From positions 1-64,000 of the forward strand of contig NZ_KQ948995.1 of the NCBI RefSeq assembly GCF_001514265.1: a stretch of DNA of 64,000 nucleotides. Reading direction: 5' to 3'. The notes beneath the pieces were generated by a model. It ran no database searches. It saw only the letters and a list, made by a program, of their open reading frames with translations, and was not told the origin of the DNA. Positions within the stretch are counted from its first letter, which is position 1. Each line of letters opens with the position of its first letter. The position numbers and the translations under genes are program-made. This DNA comes from Streptomyces resistomycificus. Its GTDB lineage: Bacteria > Actinomycetota > Actinomycetes > Streptomycetales > Streptomycetaceae. Shown here piece by piece: positions 39,237 through 47,731 of this stretch.

Positions 39237-40396
39237 GTCGCGCCCCTGGGCGCGACGGACCGCACGGAGGGCACCGTGTCGTGCGCGTCGAGGAACGCCG
39301 CTACGGCCGTGTCCCACCCGAAACACTCCGCACGCGCGCGTGCGGCCTCCCGCCGCTCCCGCACGGCCTGTCCGAGAAGCATCTCCACGGCGTCCGCGAA
39401 GGCGCCCCCGTGGTCGGCCGCGACGGCCCCTGCGCAGCCGATCACCTCGGGCAGCGCGGACGACGCGCTGGCCACGACGGGCGTGCCGCAGGCCATCGCC
39501 TCCAGGGCGGCCAGCCCGAACGTCTCGGCGGGCCCCGGTGCCAGGCACACGTCGGCGGAGGCCTGGAGCGCGCCCAGCAGCCCACGGTCGGCGACGTACC
39601 CGAGGAAGGTCACCGGCAGCCCGCGCTCGCGCGCCCGCTGCTCCAGCCGCGGCCGCAGCGGCCCGTCCCCGGCCACCACCAGCACGGCCCGCCGCCCACG
39701 CCGTACGAGCGCCTCCAGGGCGTCCAGCGCGGTCCCCGGGCGCTTCTCCACGGACAGCCGGGTGCAGGTCACCAGCAGGACCTCGCCCTCGCGCGCGTAC
39801 CGGGCGCGCAGCCCGGGGTCGCGCAGCGCGGGATGCCGTTGCACCAGGTCGACGCCGAGCGGCGCCCGTACGACGTTGCGGGCCCCGATCCGCACGAACT
39901 CCCGCTCGGCGAACTCCGTGGTGCACACCACGCGCGCGTACGTGTGCGCCGTACGGACGTTGAGGGCGTCGGCGGTGCGACGGGCCGCCCCCTCGGACAG
40001 TCCCCAGGTGCGCAGCACGCCGTCGGCGGTCTCGTGGGAGACCATCACGGCCGGGACCCGGGCGCGCCGCGCCCACCTGCCGGTCCACCGGAGCGTCGTG
40101 CGGTCGGAGACCTCCAGGCGGTCAGGGCCCAGCTCCTCCAGCAGCCCGGCGACACGCCGCCGGTCGGTGAGGACGCGGTAGCCGCCGGTGCCCGGGAGCA
40201 GCGGGCCGGGCAGGGTGATCACCCGTCCCTGCTCGGTCTCCCGGTCGCTGGCGCGCTCACCGGGCACGATCAGCACGGGCTCGTGTCCCGCCGCCCGGTA
40301 GCCCTTGCCGAGCTCGCGCAGCGCGGTGCGCAGACCGCCCGAGGCGGGCGCCACGAAGTTCGCGAGGCGGACCAGCCGCAGCGACCGGCCGCTCAT
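39233..40396 (-). CDS. GT4-type glycosyltransferase (second of pair)
   Basis: A 387-residue GT-B glycosyltransferase. The N-terminal domain opens LRLVRLANFVAPASGGLRTAL. The C-terminal domain has the sugar-nucleotide region TCTRLSVEKRPGTALDALEA and the E-x7-E element PAETFGLAALEAMACGTPVV. No signal peptide or membrane span is seen. It overlaps its neighbours on both sides by 4 bp, so three proteins are made in a fixed ratio. The family includes phosphatidylinositol mannosyltransferases; donor and acceptor here are not known. Confidence 0.9.
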   Translation of the reverse strand: MSGRSLRLVRLANFVAPASGGLRTALRELGKGYRAAGHEPVLIVPGERASDRETEQGRVITLPGPLLPGTGGYRVLTDRRRVAGLLEELGPDRLEVSDRTTLRWTGRWARRARVPAVMVSHETADGVLRTWGLSEGAARRTADALNVRTAHTYARVVCTTEFAEREFVRIGARNVVRAPLGVDLVQRHPALRDPGLRARYAREGEVLLVTCTRLSVEKRPGTALDALEALVRRGRRAVLVVAGDGPLRPRLEQRARERGLPVTFLGYVADRGLLGALQASADVCLAPGPAETFGLAALEAMACGTPVVASASSALPEVIGCAGAVAADHGGAFADAVEMLLGQAVRERREAARARAECFGWDTAVAAFLDAHDTVPSVRSVAPRGAT

Positions 40397-41529
40397 GCCG
40401 CCACCACCGTCGTCTGCCGCGCGCCGAGCACATCCTCGTAGTGCCCGACCAACTGGTCGCCGACGGCTGCCCAGGTGCGCCCCTCGACCGTCGCGCGCGC
40501 GGCGGCGCCGAACGCGGCGCGCAGACCGGGGTCGGCGGCCATGGACCACACGGCGTCCCGTACGGCGTCGGGGTCGCGCGGCGGGACCAGGAGCCCGGTG
40601 CGCCCGTGAGCGACCAGGTCGAGCGGGCCGCCGGCCGCGGGCGCGACGACGGGCACCCCGCTGGCCATGGCTTCCTGCACGGTCTGGCAGAAGGTCTCGA
40701 AGGGGCCGGTGTGGGCGAAGACGTCCAGGGAGGCGAAGATCCGGGCGAGTTCGTCGCCGGTGCGGCGGCCCAGGAAGACCGCGCCGGGCAACGCCTGGTC
40801 CAGGCTCGGCCTGCTCGGGCCGTCGCCGACGACCACGACCCGGACACCGTCCAGGCGGCAGACGCCGGCCAGCAGTTCGACCTGCTTCTCGGGGGCGAGC
40901 CGGCCGACGTAGCCGACGATCAGTTCGCCGTCGGGGGCGAGTGCGCGGCGCAGCGCCTCGTCGCGGAGTTCGGGCCGGAAACGGGCGGTGTCCACGCCCC
41001 GCGCCCACAGCCGTACCCGGGGCACGCCGTGCGCCTCCAGGTCGTGCAGGGCCGCGCTGGACGGGGCGAGGGTGAGGTCGGCGGCGGTGTGGACGGAGCG
41101 GATGCGGCGCCAGGCGGCCGCCTCGCCCGCGTGGACGTAGGTGCGGGCGTATCCGGCGAGGTCGGTCTGGTAGACGGCCACGGCGGGGACACCGAGTCGG
41201 GCGGCGGCTGCCATGCCGCGGACGCCGAGGACGAAGGGGCTGGCGAGGTGGACGACGTCGGCACGGTGCTCGACGATCGCCGCGGCCACGCGTCGGCTGG
41301 GGAGGGCGACGCGGACCTGGGGGTAACCCGGGAGCGGCAGGGAGGGGACACGGACGACGGGGCACGGCGCCAGGGCATCGGCCCCGGGCCCGGCACCGGC
41401 CGCGGTGGCCGGCGCGACGACGAGCGGGAGGTGACCGCGATCCACGAGGTGCCGGGCGGTCTGGAACGCGCAGTGGGCCACGCCGTTCACGTCGGGGGGA
41501 AAGGATTCGGTCACGATGACGACACGCAT
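40393..41529 (-). CDS. GT4-type glycosyltransferase (first of pair)
   Basis: A 378-residue GT-B enzyme opening MRVVIVTESFPPDVNGVAHC, the pattern of the MgtA/PimB-like mannosyltransferases. Donor-site motifs are VGYVGRLAPEKQVELLAGV and GPFETFCQTVQEAMASGVPV. It starts the three-gene operon and overlaps the next gene by 4 bp. A lipid or trehalose-type acceptor at the inner membrane face is plausible by family but is not shown by the sequence. Confidence 0.9.
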   Translation of the reverse strand: MRVVIVTESFPPDVNGVAHCAFQTARHLVDRGHLPLVVAPATAAGAGPGADALAPCPVVRVPSLPLPGYPQVRVALPSRRVAAAIVEHRADVVHLASPFVLGVRGMAAAARLGVPAVAVYQTDLAGYARTYVHAGEAAAWRRIRSVHTAADLTLAPSSAALHDLEAHGVPRVRLWARGVDTARFRPELRDEALRRALAPDGELIVGYVGRLAPEKQVELLAGVCRLDGVRVVVVGDGPSRPSLDQALPGAVFLGRRTGDELARIFASLDVFAHTGPFETFCQTVQEAMASGVPVVAPAAGGPLDLVAHGRTGLLVPPRDPDAVRDAVWSMAADPGLRAAFGAAARATVEGRTWAAVGDQLVGHYEDVLGARQTTVVAA

Positions 41530-41762
41530 AAGGGTGTTGTCTCCGTGCTGGACGTGGCCGCGTCAACGTGGATCTTTCCGGACGAGGAACGTCCCGTGAG
41601 CGTTGCGCTGCGCACCCGCGCAGGTCAGGCCGTGTCCACGCGCCCCTGACCCGTGGGTCACCCCGAGTTCACCCGGTGCGCGCGACCGCGCCCGGCGAGT
41701 TCGGAGGGCGGGCTCCCCCGTGCCCGGATTCCGACCCGGCCCGCAGCGGACCGACACCGCTC

Positions 41763-43181
41763 TCACATGGCGGCCGCGTCCGGTCCGATCCGGCTGCGTA
41801 CGGCGGTCTGGACCTCGGCCTCCTCGGCCGGATCCGCGGCGAGGCGCCGCAACCGCTCGACGACCCGGGTGTCTCCGGTCTCGGCGTGCCGGGCGGCGAT
41901 CTCGCGGGTGGTCTCCTCGCAGTCCCAGAGGCACTCGACAGCGAAGCCGGTGGCGAAGGAGGGGTCGGTGGCGGCGAGGGCGCGAGCGGCCCGGCCGCGC
42001 AGATGGGACGAGGCGGTCTCGCGGTAGACGTGCCGGAGCACGGGCGCGGCGCACGTGATGCCCAGCCGTCCGGTGCCGTCGACGAGGGTCCACAGGGTGG
42101 GTGCGTCGGGGCCCTCGCCACGCACCGCCTCCCTGAGGGCGGCGAGGACGAGTTCGCTGTCCTTGGAGCCGCCCAGACAGGCGAGCATGCGGGCGGCGGC
42201 ACCGCCGAGGGGATCGGGGCGTCGGGCCCAGCCGCGCGCCCGGTCGACCGCGGCGATACTGCGCATGCGTTCGAAGGCGTCGACGGCGGCGTCCACCACG
42301 ACCGCCGAGCCGGTGACCACGGCGACCTCGATCAGTTCGAGGGCGGCCGGATCGTCGCTGTCGGCGAGATAGCGCAAGGCGGTGCAGCGGGCTCCGTCGG
42401 TGCCGTCCTCGGCGGCCCGGAGGATCTCCGGCCGGTCCTCGGGGCCGGCAACGGCCGTGAGACAGCGGGCGGCGGGGACATGGAGGGCGGCGCCGCGTTC
42501 CATGCCTTGCTGGGCCCACTCGAAGACCGCCTGCACACTCCACCCCGGCCGGGGCCCGGATGGTCGCATCTGCCGCTGCCAGCGGTCGAAGGAGCCGGCT
42601 TCCTGAGCGGCACGCACGCGCGTGGCGACGGATTCGCGCGGATCGTCGGCCCACAGCCGCCAGGGCCGGGGCTCGAAGGCGTCGCGCACGACGGCAGCCA
42701 GTTCGGCCTCGCCCTCGGGATCGGTCGCGAAGCGCGCCAGGACGGGTGCCGCGAGGGCACGCAGTCCGGCGTCGTCGTCGCGCAGCGCCAGTTCGTCCAG
42801 GGCCCAGGCCCAGTTGGAGCCCGAGGCGGCGTACCTGCGCAGCAGTTCGAGCGCGTCCCGCCTGCCGTACGAGGCGAGGTGTCCGAGGACCGCGAGGGCG
42901 AGCCCGGTGCGGGACTCCTCGGTGTCCAGGGTGTCCTCGACGTCGAAGAGGTGGGCCTCGATCTCGTCCAGCTCGCCGTTCAGGTCGAGGTAGAGACGGG
43001 CGTAGTAGAGGGAGCGGTTCTCCACCTGCCAGTCGTGGCGGGGATCGCGCAGCACGCAGTGGTTCAGCGCCGCGAGCGCTTCGGCGCGCGGTGCGGTGAG
43101 CGCGTGCAGAGTGCCGTCGCCGCGGCCCCGCTGGAGCAGGCCGAGCAGCGTACCGCTGGGCGCTATGACCGGATCGAACAT
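41763..43181 (-). CDS. HEAT-like repeat protein
   Basis: A 472-residue, Ala/Leu/Arg-rich all-helical protein. The chosen ATG is 5 codons inside the longest frame, because GAGG then lies at a proper distance. Repeated helical pairs of about 35 residues run through the protein, for example DDPAALELIEVAVVTG and ASSHLRGRAARALAATDP. This fits HEAT or armadillo solenoids that serve as protein-binding scaffolds. No catalytic motif, signal or membrane segment is visible. Its partner is not obvious from the neighbours. Confidence 0.8.
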   Translation of the reverse strand: MFDPVIAPSGTLLGLLQRGRGDGTLHALTAPRAEALAALNHCVLRDPRHDWQVENRSLYYARLYLDLNGELDEIEAHLFDVEDTLDTEESRTGLALAVLGHLASYGRRDALELLRRYAASGSNWAWALDELALRDDDAGLRALAAPVLARFATDPEGEAELAAVVRDAFEPRPWRLWADDPRESVATRVRAAQEAGSFDRWQRQMRPSGPRPGWSVQAVFEWAQQGMERGAALHVPAARCLTAVAGPEDRPEILRAAEDGTDGARCTALRYLADSDDPAALELIEVAVVTGSAVVVDAAVDAFERMRSIAAVDRARGWARRPDPLGGAAARMLACLGGSKDSELVLAALREAVRGEGPDAPTLWTLVDGTGRLGITCAAPVLRHVYRETASSHLRGRAARALAATDPSFATGFAVECLWDCEETTREIAARHAETGDTRVVERLRRLAADPAEEAEVQTAVRSRIGPDAAAM

Positions 43182-43479
43182 GGGAAACAGCCTCACATCA
43201 AGCGTCGACGCAACCGGGATCCTGCATTACCTGGCCGCGTGACAACACGTCGGGGCGCCCGCCGTTTCCTGCTTGCTGTAAGCCATCTTCCTCTGCCTCT
43301 CGTCGGTGGCCCATGCGGACCGTCACGGCCCGCGCGGTGCGGCATCACCTGCCCGGCCATCGCGTCCGTGAATCACGACGTCATGATGACTCGGCAGTTC
43401 CATCTGCCGCGACCGAAATTTCGGCGGCCTGTTACCGCCTCCCCCGTTTTCCGTGTCCGCCCTGGTCAGAGCGGGCGTG
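43182..43479. other. intergenic region with a short palindrome
   Basis: About 300 bp between two leftward genes with no supported coding region. CCGAAATTTCGG (43413-43424) is a perfect 12-bp palindrome and unusually AT-rich for this genome. It may be a regulator site or part of a terminator. Confidence 0.45.
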
Positions 43480-43872
43480 TCAGTGTGCGTTGAACAGTTC
43501 GAGCAGCTGTGTCTTACCGAACATCCGGGCGGTGTCGACGGCCGACGGGGTTCCCGCGGCAGGGTCGGCGCCACCCTCCAGAAGTGCCTTGATGACGTCC
43601 CCCTCGCCCTTGAAGACGGCCCCGGCGAGCGGGGTCTGGCCTCGGTCGTTGATGCGGTCGCCCTCGGCGCCCCGGGCAAGGAGGGCGCGGACGGTGCCGG
43701 CGTGACCGTGGTAGGCGGCGAGCATCACCAGGGAGTCGCCCCGGTCGTTGGTGAGGTTGGCCGGAACGCCCGCGTCGACGTACGCCACGAGCGCCTCGGT
43801 CTGCCCCTGCCGGGCCAGATCGAAGATCTTGGTCGCCAGCTCCACGACCTCGGGGTCGGGGGCTTCGCTCAT
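43480..43872 (-). CDS. ankyrin repeat protein
   Basis: A small 130-residue protein made of about three ankyrin repeats. Recognisable units are DSLVMLAAYHGHAGTVRALL, TPLAGAVFKGEGDVIKALLE and the terminal SAVDTARMFGKTQLLELF. There is no signal or membrane segment, so a cytoplasmic binding role is likely. It is divergent from smeA-sffA. Confidence 0.9.
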   Translation of the reverse strand: MSEAPDPEVVELATKIFDLARQGQTEALVAYVDAGVPANLTNDRGDSLVMLAAYHGHAGTVRALLARGAEGDRINDRGQTPLAGAVFKGEGDVIKALLEGGADPAAGTPSAVDTARMFGKTQLLELFNAH

Positions 43873-44134
43873 CGGACCGTCCGCCTCTCAGTACAACCGT
43901 TCAGGTGAATCGCCAGGGTACTGGCTCGCGCGGCACATGACCCGATGTGCCGGAGGTAAAGATCACCGCAGACCCGGCCGGGCGCAAGAGGGCGGCGCAG
44001 GAGGGTCCAAGACGGCTCCGCCACCTGGGGGAAATCTCCAGAAAATCACTCAGTTGCACCTTTTATCGTATGGATACATCCTGTGATCCTGGAAGTACTC
44101 ATGGTGACTGTCCCCACGAACCAGGAGAACCCAA
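43873..44134. promoter_or_regulatory. divergent promoter region of the ankyrin gene and smeA
   Basis: A 262-bp gap holding the promoters of two divergent transcripts. AGGAG lies just before smeA. In S. coelicolor the smeA-sffA operon is switched on in sporulating aerial hyphae. I could not find an exact WhiA GACAC core here, so the regulator is not shown by the sequence. Confidence 0.5.
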
Positions 44135-44329
44135 ATGATCCTGTCCATCTCAGGTGTCGTCCTTCTCGGCATCATCGTCTTCCTCTTCTTCAAGAAGGAC
44201 GGACTCAAGGCCTCCCACGCCTTGGTGGCCGCGCTCTTCGGCTTCTACCTGGCCAGCACGGCCATCGCCCCGAGCATCAAGGCCGGCGGCGAGAGCCTCG
44301 CGAGCCTCCTCGGCGGAATCAAGTTCTGA
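44135..44329 (+). CDS. smeA: sporulation small membrane protein SmeA
   Basis: A 64-residue membrane protein with two hydrophobic stretches: ILSISGVVLLGIIVFLFF near the start and ALVAALFGFYLASTAIA in the middle. The C-terminus is GGESLASLLGG. Size, sequence pattern and the downstream FtsK-like gene match SmeA of S. coelicolor, which targets SffA to sporulation septa and affects spore maturation. AGGAG precedes the ATG. The gene is 37 bp before sffA. Confidence 0.92.
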   Translation: MILSISGVVLLGIIVFLFFKKDGLKASHALVAALFGFYLASTAIAPSIKAGGESLASLLGGIKF

Positions 44330-44366
44330 CGCCCGTCCCGTCCGTACGCACCATCAGGAGACAGCT

Positions 44367-46079
44367 GTGGCCCGGCGCCCCCTCCCCCGCATCCTGAGCA
44401 CAGGCAGCGCGCAGATCGCCCGGAGCCGGGAGCTGGCCCGGACGGCGGCAGACAGCGCCACCGACGTCCTCCACCCACTGATCACGATCACTCGCGGTCT
44501 GCGCCGGCTGGCCTCGGCCGGGCGGCGCAAGTGGGCCGACACCCCCAAGGACAAGCGCGGTCCGCTGCTCTTCCTGGTGGCGTCGGTGATCCTGGTCGTG
44601 GCGCTCGTGCCGTACGGCCCGCTGCTCGCCGTCATCACCCTGATGACGGCGGCAGCATGGCAGGGCCGCGACCGCGGGCAGCCGGATTCCGACGGCCCCG
44701 ACGAGTCGCAGATCCAGCGCCTCCAGGCGCTCTACGAGGCCCTGGTGCCGTACTTCTCGGCGGCCGAGGACCCGGCCCCGCTCTATTCCCACGGCGGCGA
44801 GTGGGAGAAGGCCTTCCCCGCGTACGACTTCGACGGCAGCGGCCGCATCACCCACCTGCTGATCAGCTACCCGGCGTACTTCACCGACGGCGAGGCGGAG
44901 TCCCGCGCCCGGATCGAGCAGTTGCTGCACGCCAAGTCAGGCCGCGACCGCGAGTACCACTTCGCGTGGGACGAGGAGGGCAACCAGCTCACGGTGACCG
45001 TCCTCGCTCCACTGCCCGTCGACATCGCCGCGCAGCGCTTCGTCACCTCCCCCGGCGAGACGGTCCTCGGCTTCACCGACCCCACCCAGGTCCGGCGCAC
45101 GCTTCCGCTCGCCTACGGCGAGGAACAGCGGGACGTGCCGCCGGTCGTCTGGCGCACCGGTATCCGCTCCACCGAGCCGCACCTGCTGGTCATGGGCCAG
45201 CCGGGCACCGGCACCTCCACCCTGCTGCGTTCCATCGCCCTGCAGGCCCTCCAGCACGGCGATCTCGTGATCGTCGACGGCGGCGCCACCGGTGAGTACG
45301 CCTGCCTGACCGGCCGGGACGGCGTCCTCGCGGTGGAGTGCGGGCTGGCCGGGGCGCTGGCGAGCCTGGAGTGGGCGGCCACCGAGACGGAGCGCCGCCT
45401 GATCGCGGTCAACCACGCCCGTCAGGCGGGCCACCCGCCGCCGGACGACACCAAGCGTCCCCTGTGGATCCTCCTGGACCGTCCGAGCGCCTTCGCCCAC
45501 GTGGCCGCCGCGGACGGCCGCAAGGACCCGCAGTCCCTGCTCCAGGTCCCGCTCCGGCACGGCCGCGCGGCGAACGTGACGGTGGTCGTGGCCGACCAGT
45601 TCGACAGCGCGGACGTCCTGACCGACGCCGTGCGCCAGCACACGCGTGCGCGTGTCGTCCTCGGCCCGGCCACGACCGACCAGCTGACAGCGGTCCTGGG
45701 CGCGCTCCCGCGCACCACCCCGGTCACCGAGGTCCCGCCCGGTCGCGGCTACGCCCGCCTCGGCACCGGCCCGGTCCACCGGCTCCAGGTCCCGGCCACC
45801 CCGGACCCGTACGACGACGCGACCAGCGACGCCGACCGTCAGGCGGTACTCGACCTGCTGCCGCCGCGCACGACGCCGGCGGACGGCGAGAACCTGCCGG
45901 AAGCCCTTCCGACGGACGGCGGCGTACTGACGAAGGCGGTGCCCATGGACGGCGAGGCCGTGCCGGAGGCAGTGCCCATGGACGCCGAGAGCCTCCCGGA
46001 GACGGTTCCGGCGGACGCCGAGAGCCTGCCGGAGGCGTTGTCGGCCAAGGCCGCCATGGCGGAGAAGACGCCGTCGTAG
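44367..46079 (+). CDS. sffA: FtsK/SpoIIIE-like septal protein SffA
   Basis: A 570-residue membrane-anchored protein with a GTG start and AGGAG 7 bp upstream. A hydrophobic segment lies near residue 70 (LLFLVASVILVVALVPYGP). The RecA-like domain has a P-loop at residue 277 that reads GQPGTGTSTLL, where Thr283 replaces the Walker A lysine. The Walker B is PLWILLDRPSA. The C-terminus is a repetitive acidic Pro/Glu/Ala tail and not a DNA-binding gamma domain. SffA is delivered to sporulation septa by SmeA and helps chromosome segregation in spores. Confidence 0.9.
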   Translation: MARRPLPRILSTGSAQIARSRELARTAADSATDVLHPLITITRGLRRLASAGRRKWADTPKDKRGPLLFLVASVILVVALVPYGPLLAVITLMTAAAWQGRDRGQPDSDGPDESQIQRLQALYEALVPYFSAAEDPAPLYSHGGEWEKAFPAYDFDGSGRITHLLISYPAYFTDGEAESRARIEQLLHAKSGRDREYHFAWDEEGNQLTVTVLAPLPVDIAAQRFVTSPGETVLGFTDPTQVRRTLPLAYGEEQRDVPPVVWRTGIRSTEPHLLVMGQPGTGTSTLLRSIALQALQHGDLVIVDGGATGEYACLTGRDGVLAVECGLAGALASLEWAATETERRLIAVNHARQAGHPPPDDTKRPLWILLDRPSAFAHVAAADGRKDPQSLLQVPLRHGRAANVTVVVADQFDSADVLTDAVRQHTRARVVLGPATTDQLTAVLGALPRTTPVTEVPPGRGYARLGTGPVHRLQVPATPDPYDDATSDADRQAVLDLLPPRTTPADGENLPEALPTDGGVLTKAVPMDGEAVPEAVPMDAESLPETVPADAESLPEALSAKAAMAEKTPS

Positions 46080-46097
46080 CCGCGCCCGAGGCATTCG

Positions 46098-46149
46098 GGG
46101 CCCCTTACGCCACGAACGTACGAGGGCCCCTCACGCCACGAACGTACGC
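46098..46149. repeat. 26-bp tandem duplication at a gene end
   Basis: Units at 46098-46123 and 46124-46149 share GGGCCCCT, one variable base, then ACGCCACGAACGTACG and a final variable base. The second copy holds the last codons and stop of the MocR-type gene. The first lies just outside it. GGGGCCCC elements allow pairing and may act as a terminator for both converging genes. Confidence 0.8.
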
Positions 46150-47630
46150 GGGGCCTCCCCGCCCCCGGCCTTCCCGCTCTCCACCAGCCGGGCCGCCGCA
46201 GCGAGCCGCGCCGCCGCCTCCTCGGCCACCGCACCCCCCACGGTGAACGGCAACCGCACATACCCCTCGAACGCCCCGTCGACCCCGAACCGCGGCCCCG
46301 ACGGCACCCTGACGCCCACCCGCTCCCCCACCTCCGCGAGCCGTGACCCGGACAGCCCGCCCGTCCGCACCCACAGGGTGAGCCCGCCCTGGGGCACCTC
46401 GAACTCCCACTCCGGCAGCTCCCGCCGGACCGCGGTCACCAGCGCGTCCCGGTTGTCCCGGGCCTGACTGCGCCGCACCTCCACCGCCTGCGCCCAACCC
46501 CCCGTACTGAACAGCCAGTTCACCGCCAGCTGCTCCAGCACCGGCGTGCCCAGATCGGCGTACGCCCGCGCGGCGACCAGGCTGCGGATCACGTCCGGAG
46601 CGGCACGCACCCACCCGATCCGCATCCCGGCCCAGAAGGCCTTGCTGGCCGACCCGACCGTGACGACCGTCGAGCCGGCGGGGTCGAAGGCGCAGACGGG
46701 CCGCGGCATCTCGACCTCCGGGTCCAGCCACAGCTCGCTCATCGTCTCGTCGGTGACCAGCACCGTCCCGGCCGACCGGGCCGCCTCCACCAGCCGACGC
46801 CGCTGGTCGTCGTCGGCGAGCGCGCCGGTCGGGTTGTGGAAGTCGGCGACGACGTAGGCGATCCGAGGGGCGGCGTCCCGCAGGACCTGCCGCCAGCGGT
46901 CCATGTCCCAGCCGGTCAGCCCCTCGGCCATCGCGACGGGCACCAGCCGGGCGCCCGCCTCCCGCATCAGCTGCAGGATGTTGGCGTACGAGGGCGATTC
47001 GACGGCGATGCGCTCACCGCGGCCCGCGAAGAGATGGCAGATCGCGTCGATCGCGCCCATCGCGCCGGTCGTCACCATGATCTGCTCGGGCATCGTCGGG
47101 ATCCCCCGCGCGGTGTACCGCTCGGCGATCATCGCGCGCAGTGCGGGCAGCCCGGCCGGATAGTCGCCGTGCGTGTGGGCGTACGGCGGGAGCTCCTCCA
47201 GGGCGCCCTGCACGGCCCGGGTCAGCCACGGCTCCGGGGCCGGGAGCGCCGCGCAGCCCAGATCGATCATCGAGCCGAGGGCCTCCGGGGGCAGGGGTTC
47301 CAGGCCGCGCGCGGGCAGCGGGTTGCCGGCCGGGACCGCCGTCCAACTGCCGGCACCACGCCGGGACTCCAGGAACCCCTCGGCGCGCAGCGCCTCGTAC
47401 GCCGCCGCGACCGTCGTACGGCTGACGGACAGGGAGAGCGCCAGCTCTCGCTCCGCGGGCAGCCTGGCGGCGACCGGGACCCGGCCCTCGAGCACCAGCA
47501 GCCGGATGCCGTCGGCCAACGCCCGGTAGGCGGGCGGACGGCGCGTCCCCGGACCGGCCGGGCGGTCCTGCTGGGAGTTGAGCAGCCGGGCGAGCTGCGC
47601 GGCCCCCATCGCCGAAGTCCACTGCCCCAT
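46131..47630 (-). CDS. MocR-type GntR regulator with aminotransferase domain
   Basis: A 499-residue regulator. The N-terminal GntR winged helix is VPVAARLPAERELALSLSVS then RTTVAAAYEAL. The C-terminal fold-type I aminotransferase domain carries the PLP lysine in VGSASKAFWAGMRIGW and VVADFHNPTG. The start MGQWTSAMG follows GGAAGG. It is divergent from a YczE-like membrane gene, a known arrangement of the YczR subgroup of MocR regulators. It probably senses a PLP-linked amine and controls that gene. Confidence 0.92.
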   Translation of the reverse strand: MGQWTSAMGAAQLARLLNSQQDRPAGPGTRRPPAYRALADGIRLLVLEGRVPVAARLPAERELALSLSVSRTTVAAAYEALRAEGFLESRRGAGSWTAVPAGNPLPARGLEPLPPEALGSMIDLGCAALPAPEPWLTRAVQGALEELPPYAHTHGDYPAGLPALRAMIAERYTARGIPTMPEQIMVTTGAMGAIDAICHLFAGRGERIAVESPSYANILQLMREAGARLVPVAMAEGLTGWDMDRWRQVLRDAAPRIAYVVADFHNPTGALADDDQRRRLVEAARSAGTVLVTDETMSELWLDPEVEMPRPVCAFDPAGSTVVTVGSASKAFWAGMRIGWVRAAPDVIRSLVAARAYADLGTPVLEQLAVNWLFSTGGWAQAVEVRRSQARDNRDALVTAVRRELPEWEFEVPQGGLTLWVRTGGLSGSRLAEVGERVGVRVPSGPRFGVDGAFEGYVRLPFTVGGAVAEEAAARLAAAARLVESGKAGGGEAPRTFVA

Positions 47631-47687
47631 GGAAATCAGTCCACCTTCCCGGAATTGGCCATGGATGAAGTTTCCACCCAAGCCACA

Positions 47688-47716
47688 TGGTGGCACGGGT
47701 CAGGCCACTGCCACCA
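47688..47716. promoter_or_regulatory. inverted repeat between the MocR regulator and yczE
   Basis: TGGTGGCA (47688-47695) and TGCCACCA (47709-47716) are perfect inverted 8-mers 13 bp apart in the 101-bp divergent gap. It is a likely binding site for the neighbouring MocR-type regulator. The right arm ends just before the yczE ribosome site, which suits repression. Confidence 0.6.
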
Positions 47717-47731
47717 CACAGGAGGAACCAC

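Noticed and set aside
44367..46079. SffA-SmeA pair as a plasmid TraB/SpdB transfer module
   Set aside because: No rep, kil/kor, integrase or att-like repeats surround it. Synteny with rbpA and ppm fits the chromosomal sporulation pair.
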